The translations under genes and the position numbers were made by a program. A DNA stretch of 64,000 nt from Rubellimicrobium arenae (GTDB taxonomy: Bacteria; Pseudomonadota; Alphaproteobacteria; Rhodobacterales; Rhodobacteraceae). The DNA lies in NCBI RefSeq assembly GCF_017916275.1, contig NZ_JAFMST010000009.1:1-64000 (forward strand), in the 5' to 3' direction. The notes below the pieces were generated by a model, which worked only from the letters and a program-made list of their open reading frames with translations, had not been told where the DNA came from and made no database searches. Of the stretch, positions 56,069 to 64,000 are shown in pieces (positions within the stretch are counted from its first letter, which is position 1; the number at the start of each line of letters is the position of its first letter).

Positions 56069-57153
56069 CCGCGGCTTTCGAAGTCGATGCGGGGATCCAC
56101 GAGGACATAGGTGATGTCCGAGATGATCCCGATGATGAGGCCCATGAGCGAGAAGGCGAAGAGCGTGCCGAACACGATCGGGTAATCCCGCGCCACGGCC
56201 GCCTCGAAGCCGAGCCGCCCGAGCCCGTCCAGCGAGAACAGGGTCTCAATGATGAGCGACCCGCCGAAGAACACGCCGATGAAGAGCCCCGGGAACCCGG
56301 CGATCACGATCAGCATGGCGTTGCGGAAGACATGGCCGTAGAGGACCTGCCGCTCGGTGAGGCCCTTGGCGCGGGCGGTCATCACGTACTGCTTCTTGAT
56401 TTCCTCGAGGAAGCTGTTCTTCGTCAGCAGCGTGAGCGTCGCGAAGGCCGAGATGGTCGAGGCGATCACCGGCAGCGCGATGTGCCAGAAGTAGTCCAGC
56501 ACCTTGCCCACGAGGCTCAGGTCCTCCCAGTTGTCGGAGGTGAGCCCCCGCAGGGGGAAGACGCGCCAGTAGCTGCCGCCCGCAAAGAGCACGATGAGCA
56601 GGATCGCGAACAGGAAGCCCGGGATCGCGTAGCCCACGATGATCGCGCCCGAGGTCCAGGTGTCGAAGCTCGACCCGTCCCTGACCGCCTTCCGTATGCC
56701 CAGCGGGATGGACACCAGGTAGGCGATCAGCGTGGACCAGAGCCCCAGCGTGATCGACACCGGCATCTTCTCGAGCACGAGGTCCACGACGGATTCGGAC
56801 CGGAACCACGATTCGCCAAAGTCGAACCGCGCGTAGTTCCACATCATCAGCAGGAACCGCTCGAGCGGCGGCTTGTCGAAGCCGAACTCCTTCTCGAGCT
56901 GGGCGATGAACTCGGGCGGGAGGCCGCGGGCGCCCACATAGCGCGTGTCCATCGCCTGCGCCTCGGTCGCGCCGCCGGCGTCCCCTCCCCCGCCGGCGAT
57001 GGTCTGGAACACGTCGCCGCGTCCCTCGATGTCGGCGATGATCTGCTCGATGGGGCCGCCGGGCACGAACTGCACCAGCACGAAGTTGATGATCATGATC
57101 CCGAGCAGGGTCGGAATCACCAGGAGAAGCCGGCGGAGGATGTAGGCGCCCAA
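56065..57153 (-). CDS. yejB: ABC importer permease YejB
   Basis: A 362-residue permease of the DppB family. The N-terminus is [20 protein letters not shown]; a YejB-specific periplasmic insert follows ([20 protein letters not shown]), then [20 protein letters not shown], the membrane core [20 protein letters not shown] and the EAA-loop [20 protein letters not shown]. The end has [20 protein letters not shown], typical of YejB. It pairs with YejE as the transport channel. Confidence 0.93.
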   Translation of the reverse strand: MGAYILRRLLLVIPTLLGIMIINFVLVQFVPGGPIEQIIADIEGRGDVFQTIAGGGGDAGGATEAQAMDTRYVGARGLPPEFIAQLEKEFGFDKPPLERFLLMMWNYARFDFGESWFRSESVVDLVLEKMPVSITLGLWSTLIAYLVSIPLGIRKAVRDGSSFDTWTSGAIIVGYAIPGFLFAILLIVLFAGGSYWRVFPLRGLTSDNWEDLSLVGKVLDYFWHIALPVIASTISAFATLTLLTKNSFLEEIKKQYVMTARAKGLTERQVLYGHVFRNAMLIVIAGFPGLFIGVFFGGSLIIETLFSLDGLGRLGFEAAVARDYPIVFGTLFAFSLMGLIIGIISDITYVLVDPRIDFESRG

Positions 57154-57162
57154 GGTCCCGGC

Positions 57163-59109
57163 CTACTTGAACGCGCCGGCGGACCGGAGCTCGGCCGCCT
57201 TGTCGGCGTCGAACCACCAGAAGTCGAGGCTGCCCAGCGCATATGGCGGCAGCGGGTCCGGGTGCCGGTACATGTCGTAATAGGCGACCCAGTAGTTCGG
57301 GTTGTACCAGGTCGGCACGACGATCATCTCGCGCCGGATGATCCGGTCGATGGCGCGCACGGCGGCCGCCATGTCGTCGTAGCTTTGCGCCGCCACGACC
57401 TCTCCGATCAGCTTGTCCACCGCCGGGCTGGAGTAGCCGGCCGGGTTGAACACGTCGCCCACCCCCTGCGAGCCGTAGCGCTGCTGGAGTCCCAGGCTTT
57501 CCTCGAGCGAGTTGTCGTAGCCGTCGTAGATCATCTCCCAGTCGAAGTTCCGCTCCCGGTCCGTGTACTGGGCGGGGTCCACCACCTCGATGCTGACCGT
57601 GCCGTCGCCCAGCAGGCGCCGGAGGTTGTCGGCATAGGGCGTCAGCACCCGCTCGAGCGAGGGGGCGTTGAGCATGATCTCCAGCGAGAAGCGCTGCCCG
57701 TCCTTCACGAGGTGGCCGGTGTCGTCGGGCGTCCAGCCCGCCTCCTCCATGAGGCGCAGCGCCTGCCGCAGGTTGCCGCGGTCGAACTGGCTTTCGGCCG
57801 AGGATTCGTGCGGCACGGTCACCGGCTCGGTCAGGATGGCGGGGTCCACGAGGTCGGCCACCGATTGGAGGTAGTCCAGCTCCTTGCCCTCGGGGACGCC
57901 CCGGGCCTGCAGCTCGCTGTTCTGCCAGAAGCTCTCGCGCTGCTGGAAGAGGCCGTATTGCAGCGTTTCGTTGGTCCAGGCGAAGTTGAACATCAGGGCC
58001 AGGGCCTGCCGGACCCGAAGGTCCTGGAACTTGGCGTCGCGCAGGTTGAACACGACGCCCACCGCCGGGGGCAGGTTGCCGTTGGGCAACTCCTCCTTGA
58101 GGACCCAGCCCTTCGACAGCGACGGAAAGTCGTAGCGCGTCGCCCAGACGAGCGAGCTGTTCTCCTGACGGAAGGTGTATTCGCCCGCCTTGAACGCCTC
58201 GAAGGCCACGTCGGTGTCGGCGAAGTACTCGACCCGGATGCGGTCGAAGTTGTAGCGGCCCACGTTGATGGGCAGATCCTGGCCCCAGTAGTTGGGGTCG
58301 CGCCGGTACACGACGCGGCGGTTCACGTCATAGCTGTCTAGGACATAGGGGCCCGACCCGGGGCTGATGTCGTAGCTCGTCTTGTCGAGCCGCGACCCGG
58401 TCTTGTCGAACCACGCCTTGGACCAGACGGGCGTCCCCCCGGCCAGGCTGAAGGCGTCGCGCGGCTCGGCCCCTTCGGCGAGGGTCCATTTCACCGTGTG
58501 CTCGTCGAGCGCCTCGACCTTGGCGATCAGCGTCTTGGCGATCGCGGCGTAGGACGGGAGCCCCTGCTCGACCAGCAGGTTGTGCGAAAACACCACGTCC
58601 TCGGCCGTGATCGGCGTTCCGTCCGAGAAATGCGCCTCGGGCCGCATGTGGAAGGTGATCCAGGAGCGGTCCTCGGGGTATTCCAGCGTCTCGCAGAGCA
58701 GGCAGTAGAGCGAGCTCACCTCGTCGGCGGTCCCGGTGAGCAGGCTCTCGTAGCCGATGTTCGACAGCGCGGCGGCCCGACCCTCCCGGGAATAGGGGTT
58801 GAAGGTGTCGAAGGTGCCCTGCGCCCAGATCGAGATCTCGCCGCCCTTGGGCGCCTCGGGATTGACGTAGTCGAGATGCTGGAAGTCGGCGGGATACTTG
58901 AGGTCGCCGAAGGTCGAGTAGCCGTGGGACACGGTGACGCCCTGCGCCTCCACGCCGGCCGCAGCCGTCACGTCCCCCGCGACGTCCTGCGAGAGCGCGG
59001 GCCAGGCCGCAAGCGTGGCCGCCAGCGCCAGGGCGCCAAGGCCGGCCCATCGCATATCGAGGGCGGGCGCGAGCGCGAGCGCCGTGGCGCGGCGGCGGGG
59101 TCCGGGCAT
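57163..59109 (-). CDS. yejA: Periplasmic solute-binding protein YejA
   Basis: A 648-residue SBP_bac_5 protein that captures a peptide or microcin C-like ligand for the YejBEF importer. A long signal region has a hydrophobic core at LGALALAATLAAWPALSQ. The mature part shows GVTVSHGYSTFGDLKYPADF, NPEAPKGGEISIWAQGTFDT, the TFHMRPEAHFSDGTPITAED block, PGSGPYVLDSYDVNRRVVY and DPNYWGQDLPINVGRYNFDR, all usual for YejA. ATG 59109 has AGGAGG at ideal spacing; a longer frame lacks one. It is the first gene of the operon. Confidence 0.93.
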   Translation of the reverse strand: MPGPRRRATALALAPALDMRWAGLGALALAATLAAWPALSQDVAGDVTAAAGVEAQGVTVSHGYSTFGDLKYPADFQHLDYVNPEAPKGGEISIWAQGTFDTFNPYSREGRAAALSNIGYESLLTGTADEVSSLYCLLCETLEYPEDRSWITFHMRPEAHFSDGTPITAEDVVFSHNLLVEQGLPSYAAIAKTLIAKVEALDEHTVKWTLAEGAEPRDAFSLAGGTPVWSKAWFDKTGSRLDKTSYDISPGSGPYVLDSYDVNRRVVYRRDPNYWGQDLPINVGRYNFDRIRVEYFADTDVAFEAFKAGEYTFRQENSSLVWATRYDFPSLSKGWVLKEELPNGNLPPAVGVVFNLRDAKFQDLRVRQALALMFNFAWTNETLQYGLFQQRESFWQNSELQARGVPEGKELDYLQSVADLVDPAILTEPVTVPHESSAESQFDRGNLRQALRLMEEAGWTPDDTGHLVKDGQRFSLEIMLNAPSLERVLTPYADNLRRLLGDGTVSIEVVDPAQYTDRERNFDWEMIYDGYDNSLEESLGLQQRYGSQGVGDVFNPAGYSSPAVDKLIGEVVAAQSYDDMAAAVRAIDRIIRREMIVVPTWYNPNYWVAYYDMYRHPDPLPPYALGSLDFWWFDADKAAELRSAGAFK

Positions 59110-59262
59110 TCTGAGCCTCCTGTCGGCCTTGGTCGAAGCCAACTATCGGCCCGTCCCTCCGGGATTCAAGCCGAGATTGCGTGAGGTTCCGTGAGCCGGA
59201 CGCGAAAAGGCCGCGCCCTTTGCGGGGGCACGGCCCATGTCTCTGCCGGTCGGGGGAACGGA

Positions 59263-59808
59263 TCAGCCGCCGGGGTTCGTCGCCAGGTAGGCGATCAGGT
59301 TGGCGCGGTCCTGCACGTCGCGGATGCCGTTGAAGTTCATCTTGGTGCCCGGGGCGTACTGCTTGGGGTTGGTGATGAACAGGTTCAGGTGCTCGGGCGT
59401 CCAGACGTCGTTCACCTTCTCGATGGCGCCCGAATAGTCGAAGCCTTCGATCGAGTCGACCGGACGGTCCACGACGCCATACAGCGACGGGCCGGTGCGG
59501 TTCTCGCCCTGGGCGAGGCTGTGGCAGGCGGAGCAGGGGCGGAACTCGCCTTCGCCGGCGGCCGGATCGGCGGCGGCGAACGCTTCCTGGAACTGGGCGG
59601 TCAGTTCCTCGGGCGTGGGTCCCTCTTCGGCGGCGGCGCCCCCGGTCGCGTCCTCGACGGGGATCACGTAGGCCTGTTCCTCGCCTTCGCCATGGCCCCC
59701 TTCGCCCCCGCTGTAGATCGCTTCGGCCGCCCAGCCCCCGAGCAGGAAGACGAGGAAGGTCCCGCAGAAGCCTCCGACGATCTTGGTGAGGGTCATCGTG
59801 TCGAACAT
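59263..59808 (-). CDS. Membrane-anchored class I c-type cytochrome (CycM / c-y type)
   Basis: A 181-residue protein: one N-terminal uncleaved helix (IVGGFCGTFLVFLLGGWAAE), an acidic linker rich in Glu/Gly/Ala, and a monoheme cytochrome c domain. The heme site is CSACH in FRPCSACHSLAQGENR, with the distal methionine in APGTKMNFNGI and the class I features GPSLYGVVDRP and LIAYLAT. It would shuttle electrons in the respiratory (or photosynthetic) chain at the periplasmic face of the inner membrane. It is divergent from pheA. Confidence 0.93.
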   Translation of the reverse strand: MFDTMTLTKIVGGFCGTFLVFLLGGWAAEAIYSGGEGGHGEGEEQAYVIPVEDATGGAAAEEGPTPEELTAQFQEAFAAADPAAGEGEFRPCSACHSLAQGENRTGPSLYGVVDRPVDSIEGFDYSGAIEKVNDVWTPEHLNLFITNPKQYAPGTKMNFNGIRDVQDRANLIAYLATNPGG

Positions 59809-59948
59809 GTCGCGTTCCGTCCCAGGGTGCCGTGTCGCGCGCCATGTATCCGCTTCCGCCGGGGCTCCGCAAGGTGTAGGCGCCGTGGGACACGCAGGAG
59901 GGGTGCGGCATGACCGCGCTGCACCGCCCGTCACCGAAAGGGGTTTCC

Positions 59949-60785
59949 ATGCCGCGCATCGCATTCCAGGGCGAGGTGGGCGCCTATGGCCACCAGGCCT
60001 GCCTGGAGGCTCGCCCCGATTTCGACCCCCTTCCCTGCCCCACCTTCGAGGATGCGCTCGAGGCCGTGCGCTCGGGCGCGGCCGACCTGGGCATGATCGC
60101 GATCGAGAACTCGACCTACGGACGTGTGGCCGACGTGCACCAGCTCCTCCCCGAGAGCGGGCTCCACATCGTCGACGAGGCCTTCCTGCGCGTGCGCATC
60201 AGCGTGCTGGGCGTGAAGGGCGCCCGGATCGAGGATCTTCGCCGCGTGCGCGGCATGGCGATCCTGCTGGGCCAGGCCCGCGGCTTCGTCCGCGCCCACG
60301 GGCTCCAGACCCTGGCCTGGTCCGACAACGCCGCCGGCGCGCGCGAGGTGGCCCGCCTGGGCGACCCGTCCGAGGGCTCGCTCGCCCCCGAGATCGCGGC
60401 CCGGGTCTACGGGCTCGACATCCTGGCCTCCGGGGTGGAGGACCACGAGGGCAACACCACCCGCTTCCTCATCATGTCGCGCGAGGCGGACCAGTCGCGG
60501 CGTGGCGACCTTGGCATGATGACGAGCTTCGTGTTCCGCGTCCGCAACATCCCCGCCGCGCTCTACAAGGCGCTGGGGGGCTTCGCGACCAACGGCGTGA
60601 ACATGACCAAGCTCGAATCCTACATGGTCGAGGGCCGCTTCTCCGCGACCCAGTTCTACGCCGAGGTCGAGGGGCACCCCGAGGACGCCCCCGTCGCCCG
60701 CGCCCTCGAGGAGCTCCACTACTTCTCGGACCGGCTGCACCTGATGGGGGTCTTTCCGGCCGCGCGGCTGCGCCACGAGGGCTGA
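59949..60785 (+). CDS. pheA: Prephenate dehydratase with ACT domain
   Basis: A monofunctional 278-residue enzyme converting prephenate to phenylpyruvate in phenylalanine synthesis. The catalytic domain runs from RIAFQGEVGAYGHQACLEA through LGMIAIENSTYGRVADVHQL to the catalytic EGNTTRFLIMSR (TRF). The ACT domain has TSFVFRVRNIPAALYKALGG, FATNGVNMTKLESYMVEGRF and FYAEVEGHPED. The ESRP motif of enteric enzymes reads ESYM, common in alphaproteobacteria. AAGGGG precedes ATG 59949, shorter than the longest open frame. Confidence 0.95.
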   Translation: MPRIAFQGEVGAYGHQACLEARPDFDPLPCPTFEDALEAVRSGAADLGMIAIENSTYGRVADVHQLLPESGLHIVDEAFLRVRISVLGVKGARIEDLRRVRGMAILLGQARGFVRAHGLQTLAWSDNAAGAREVARLGDPSEGSLAPEIAARVYGLDILASGVEDHEGNTTRFLIMSREADQSRRGDLGMMTSFVFRVRNIPAALYKALGGFATNGVNMTKLESYMVEGRFSATQFYAEVEGHPEDAPVARALEELHYFSDRLHLMGVFPAARLRHEG

Positions 60786-60787
60786 CC

Positions 60788-60810
60788 CGGGCGCTGACAC
60801 GGGCGCTGAC
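60788..60810. repeat. Short tandem repeat between pheA and nudC
   Basis: CGGGCGCTGAC occurs at 60788-60798 and 60800-60810 in the 30-bp gap between convergent genes. It may be no more than a local slippage duplication; it could stabilise the intergenic transcript end. Confidence 0.5.
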
Positions 60811-60815
60811 CCCGG

Positions 60816-61715
60816 TCAGTCGAGCCGGTCGGCCAGCCACCCCTGCATCAGGAACGCCGCGATCGAGCCGTGGCGCGGCGCCCGGATCGCTTCGTCCTGC
60901 CCCATGAAGGCGCGCGCCAGCCGCTCCCGCGAGACCCAGAGCGCGGATTCCAGCTCCTTCGGATCGACCGAGATCTCGTGGGACAGCGCCTCGCCCCGGC
61001 ACCCCAGCATCAGCGAGGCCGGAAAGGGCCAGGGCTGGCTGGCGAGGTAGCCGACCCGCCCCACGCGCACGCCGGCCTCCTCCCAGACCTCGCGGCGGAC
61101 GGCGGCCTCGACCGTCTCTCCGGGCTCGATGAAGCCCGCGAGGAGCGAGTGCATTCCTTCGGGCCAGCCGGGCGACCGGCCCAGGAGCAGGTCGTTGCCG
61201 CGCGTGATCAGCATGATGACCACCGGGTCGGTCCGCGGGAAATGCTGCGTCCCGCAGGCGGGGCAGTCCCGGCGCCAGCCGGACTGGGTGATCCCGCTCG
61301 CCGCCCCGCAGGCCGCGCAGAAGCCGTGGCTCCGGTGCCAGCCCAGCACCGCCTTGGCCGTCGCCGCCAGCTCGGCGTCGCGCGGCGACAGGCGCGCCAT
61401 GACGGACCTCAGCTCGGTCCAGGTGCCCTGCTCCGGCTCCATCCCCTCGGGGGCCGCCGCCGCCCAGATCCCCTCCTCGCCCTCGCGGCCCAGGAACACC
61501 GGCGCAGCCCCCGCCTTGGGCGCGCCGGACAGGGGCAGCCGTGTCAGGCGGGGCGCCTCCTCCGGGCCTTCGATGAGGGGCTCACCCCCGCGCAGGAGCA
61601 CGAGCCGCGCCCCGGGCCGCGCCGCCAGCGGGCCAAGGGCCGCCTCGTCGCCGCGCAGCTCCGCCGCCCGGTCAAGCCCCGATCCGCCAAAGGTCACAAG
61701 TTCCGCTGTTTCCAT
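60816..61715 (-). CDS. nudC: NAD(+) diphosphatase / NAD-cap RNA decapping NudC
   Basis: A 299-residue Nudix hydrolase splitting NADH, and NAD caps on RNA. It has a zinc ribbon with four cysteines (FCAACG and DCPACGTQHFP), the Nudix box GFIEPGETVEAAVRREVWEE followed by AGV, and the NADH-pyrophosphatase signature SQPWPFPASLMLG. The N-terminal domain is variable, as usual. ATG 61715 begins the family-like sequence; a longer frame is open upstream. It is convergent with pheA. Confidence 0.95.
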   Translation of the reverse strand: METAELVTFGGSGLDRAAELRGDEAALGPLAARPGARLVLLRGGEPLIEGPEEAPRLTRLPLSGAPKAGAAPVFLGREGEEGIWAAAAPEGMEPEQGTWTELRSVMARLSPRDAELAATAKAVLGWHRSHGFCAACGAASGITQSGWRRDCPACGTQHFPRTDPVVIMLITRGNDLLLGRSPGWPEGMHSLLAGFIEPGETVEAAVRREVWEEAGVRVGRVGYLASQPWPFPASLMLGCRGEALSHEISVDPKELESALWVSRERLARAFMGQDEAIRAPRHGSIAAFLMQGWLADRLD

Positions 61716-61816
61716 GTCTCTGCTCGTTCTTTTCACAATTGCGCCTTGAAAAAGGGCGCGTCCCGCAGGATTCAACCAAAGATTGCGCTTTGCGCCAGAA
61801 CAGGAGTCGTGGGACT

Positions 61817-63700
61817 GTGAAGGAGATGCGGCCGGGGACCGGCGGTCCTGTCACGGCACGGCTGCGCCTGCTGGCCACCACGGATCTCCATGCCCACTTG
61901 CTGCCCTATGACTACTATGCCGATCGGCCAAGGCCCGCCACCGGTCTCGCCCAGGCGGCGCGGCTGATCCGGCAGCTCCGGGCCGAGATGCCGGAGGGCG
62001 CCTGCCTCCTGCTCGACAACGGCGACTTCCTGACCGGCGGGCTCCTGTCCGACCTGCTCGCGGCGCGGTTCAAGGTCCTCGCCCCCGATGCGGCCGAGGG
62101 GCGGCGCCCGGCGCATCCCATGGTCATGGCCATGAACGTCCTGGGCTACGATGCGGCAGCCCTGGGCAACCACGAGTTCGACCACGGCCTGGCCTTTCTG
62201 CGGGCGGCCCTGGCGGAGGCCGGGTTTCCGGTCCTGTCCGCCAACCTGAAGCCCGCCGACGGGCTTCCCCTCGCCCAGCCCTCCACCCTGATCGCGCGCA
62301 GGGTTCCGGGATCGGACGGGACGTGGCACGACATCACGGTCGGGGTCCTGGGCCTCACGCCGCCCCAGGTCGCGGCCTGGAACGCCCTCGTGATGGGCGG
62401 AGGCATGGCGACCCGCGACATCCTCGACGCCGCGCGCGACGAGATCCCGCGGCTGCGCGCCGCCGGAGCCGACCTGGTCGTGGCGCTCTGCCATTCCGGC
62501 ATCGGCTGCGCCATCCCCGAGCCCGGGATGGAGAACGCCGCCCTGCCCGTGGCCGCCCTGCCCGGCCTCGACGCCCTGGTGGTGGGGCATACCCATCGCA
62601 CCTTCCCGGACCGGGGCTGGCCCCGCTCGGAGGGCGTCGACCCCATCGCGGGCACGCTGCATGGCCGGCCCGCCGTCCAGCCCGGCTTCTTCGGCAGCCA
62701 TGTCGGCGTCATGGACCTCGATCTGACCCGGGACGCGGACGGCTGGCGCATCGGCCGCCATGCCGTCCGCCTCGTCCCCGTCCCGCCCGAGACGCCGCCC
62801 GACGACGGGGTGGCCGCCTCCTCCGCCGAGGCGCACCGGATCCTTCACGCCTTTGCGCAATGGCCGGTCGGCGCCTCCGAGGTCCCGCTCCAGAGCTACT
62901 TCTCGCTGGTGGCCGCGGACGCCACCCTCGACGTGGTGGCCGACGCCAAGCGGTCCGAGGCCCGGCGGCTCCTCCGCGGCCGGCCCGAAGCCGACCTGCC
63001 GATCCTGTGCGCGGTGGCGCCCTTCAAGTCGGGCGGGCGGGGCGGCCCGACGAACTACATCGACATCCCTGCCGGCCCCCTGGCGCTCCGGCAGGCGGCG
63101 GACCTTTACATCCACCCCAACACGCTCTGCCTCATCGAGGTCACGGGCGCGCAGGTCCGCGACTGGCTGGAGCGCAGCCTGTCCCAGTTCAGCACCCTGC
63201 GCCCCGGGGTGATGGACCAGCCGCTGCTCGACCCCGCCTTTCCGTCCTACAACTTCGACGTGATCGACGGGGCCTCCTGGGCGGTCGATGCCAGCCAGCC
63301 GCCCCGCACCGACGCCGAGGGGCGCATCCTGGACCGCAGCGCCTCGCGCGTCCGGGACCTGCGGCACGACGGGCGGCCCGTCGCCGACAGCGACCGCTTC
63401 CTCCTGGCGACCAACAGCTACCGCCTGGGCGCCGGGGGCGGCTTCGGCGCGGTCGAGGGCGCGCGCGTCGTGCTGCGCAGCGCCATCCTCATGCGCGACA
63501 TCGTGCTGGCCCACCTGCGAACGGTGTCGCTCGCGCCCCAGCCGCGGCCGCGCTGGCGCTTCGCCCCCCTGCCCGGCACCGCCGCCTGGTTCGACAGCGG
63601 GCCCGGCGCGGCCCGTCACATCGAAGCGGCCCAGGACAGGGCCATCGAGCCCATCGGCCCCGGCGAGCCCGGCTTCCACCGGTATCGCCTGCACCTCTGA
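61817..63700 (+). CDS. cpdB: 2',3'-cyclic-nucleotide 2'-phosphodiesterase / 3'-nucleotidase family protein
   Basis: About 627 residues in two domains. The metallophosphatase domain has LLATTDLHAHLLPYDYYADR (DxH), LLLDNGDFLTGGLLSD, ALGNHEFDHGLAFLRAAL and VVGHTHRTFPD, the dimetal ligands. The C-terminal 5_nucleotid_C domain has the substrate-binding GGRGGPTNYIDIPAGPLALR, PNTLCLIEVTGAQVRDWLER and the final LATNSYRLGAGGGFGAVEG. No signal peptide is evident, unlike the periplasmic E. coli CpdB. GTG 61817 with AGGAG ten bases before it is preferred; ATG 61826 is possible. Confidence 0.9.
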   Translation: MKEMRPGTGGPVTARLRLLATTDLHAHLLPYDYYADRPRPATGLAQAARLIRQLRAEMPEGACLLLDNGDFLTGGLLSDLLAARFKVLAPDAAEGRRPAHPMVMAMNVLGYDAAALGNHEFDHGLAFLRAALAEAGFPVLSANLKPADGLPLAQPSTLIARRVPGSDGTWHDITVGVLGLTPPQVAAWNALVMGGGMATRDILDAARDEIPRLRAAGADLVVALCHSGIGCAIPEPGMENAALPVAALPGLDALVVGHTHRTFPDRGWPRSEGVDPIAGTLHGRPAVQPGFFGSHVGVMDLDLTRDADGWRIGRHAVRLVPVPPETPPDDGVAASSAEAHRILHAFAQWPVGASEVPLQSYFSLVAADATLDVVADAKRSEARRLLRGRPEADLPILCAVAPFKSGGRGGPTNYIDIPAGPLALRQAADLYIHPNTLCLIEVTGAQVRDWLERSLSQFSTLRPGVMDQPLLDPAFPSYNFDVIDGASWAVDASQPPRTDAEGRILDRSASRVRDLRHDGRPVADSDRFLLATNSYRLGAGGGFGAVEGARVVLRSAILMRDIVLAHLRTVSLAPQPRPRWRFAPLPGTAAWFDSGPGAARHIEAAQDRAIEPIGPGEPGFHRYRLHL

Positions 63701-63759
63701 CCCTCGACAGCGGGGGACAGGGCCGGTATCACCACCGCCGTCCGCCCTCCGGAGGCCCG

Positions 63760-64000
63760 ATGTCCCCCCGCTTTGACGCCGTCGTCTTCGATCTCGACGG
63801 CACCCTGATCGATACCGAACACCTGTGCAACCTTGCCGGAGTCGAGGCCTGCGCGAACCTCGGCTTCCCCGTCTCCCAGGCCTTCTTCGAAAGCCTGGCC
63901 GGGATCGACGACCGCACGCGCGCCCGGATGATCGAGGAGCATGTGGGCTCCACCGTCGAGTTGGGGGCCTTCCTGGCCGAATGGGACCGCCTCTGCTCCG
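63760..64000 (+). CDS. HAD superfamily hydrolase subfamily IA, N-terminal part (runs off the window)
   Basis: ATG 63760 preceded by GGAGG opens a frame to the window end. It starts SPRFDAVVFDLDGTLIDTEH, the HAD motif I with nucleophile Asp in DLDGTLIDTE, followed by a helical cap (GVEACANLGFPVSQAFFESL). This is the phosphoglycolate-phosphatase/beta-phosphoglucomutase-like group. About 80 residues are visible; later motifs lie outside. Confidence 0.88.
   Translation, partial: MSPRFDAVVFDLDGTLIDTEHLCNLAGVEACANLGFPVSQAFFESLAGIDDRTRARMIEEHVGSTVELGAFLAEWDRLCS

Noticed and set aside
61772-63694. 640-codon minus-strand open frame
   Set aside because: It mirrors the cpdB-type gene, which has all metallophosphatase motifs; the antisense product has no recognisable domain.

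Overview
The window looks like a chromosome segment of a GC-rich alphaproteobacterium, most likely a member of Rhodobacterales. The evidence is the hemC/hemE/hemF neighbourhood, an alphaproteobacterial ClpS, a membrane-anchored cytochrome c of the c-y/CycM type, a yejABEF-type importer, an HvrA-like H-NS protein and very high GC. The genus cannot be fixed from this sequence; Rubellimicrobium is only a guess.

Region 1 (1-23.4 kb) is an exopolysaccharide/capsule locus, almost all on the minus strand. Precursor genes are gmd (5' end only, at the window edge), manC, an acetyltransferase / Gfo-Idh dehydrogenase / aminotransferase trio resembling WbpD-WbpB-WbpE, an NAD-dependent epimerase and a second DegT aminotransferase. 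Assembly genes are a WbaP-like phosphoglycosyltransferase, a WecG/TagA glycosyltransferase, four further glycosyltransferases, a Wzx-like flippase, a Wzy/ligase-like membrane protein, a Wzc-like chain-length ATPase and an ExoF-type export protein. A NeuD-like acyltransferase closes the locus. Many genes overlap by 4 bp and are probably translationally coupled.

Region 2 (23.4-42.4 kb) is accessory. It has a LuxR-type regulator with a degenerate receiver, a secreted beta-helix/cadherin/RTX protein, an H-NS family protein, a VPEID-CTERM small protein facing an exosortase E/CPBP-protease fusion, a second RTX protein, a GNAT acetyltransferase, and a leftward set of DUF1127 protein, RTX protein, rhodanese and RTX protein. 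That set diverges from a winged-helix/helical-repeat regulator across a promoter with three CTTACCG repeats. The noncoding gaps are long, hairpin-rich and in places unusually AT-rich. No type I secretion genes are in the window.

Region 3 (42.45-64 kb) is ordinary dense core chromosome, starting at tRNA-Met(CAT). It has an FAD 2-hydroxyacid dehydrogenase, an MFS transporter, hemC, hemE, a LysE exporter, hemF, a lipoprotein, an RsmC-like methyltransferase, clpS, a HAD hydrolase, a D-Ala-D-Ala carboxypeptidase with SPOR domain, yejFEBA, cytochrome c, pheA, nudC, a cpdB-type nucleotidase and the start of a HAD phosphatase.

The most interesting signals are the regulator with direct repeats beside the RTX/rhodanese operon, the spaced RTX repeats, the exosortase E/VPEID pair in a polysaccharide setting, and the recurrent intergenic words CGCTATCTCT and GCTACGTCCAA.
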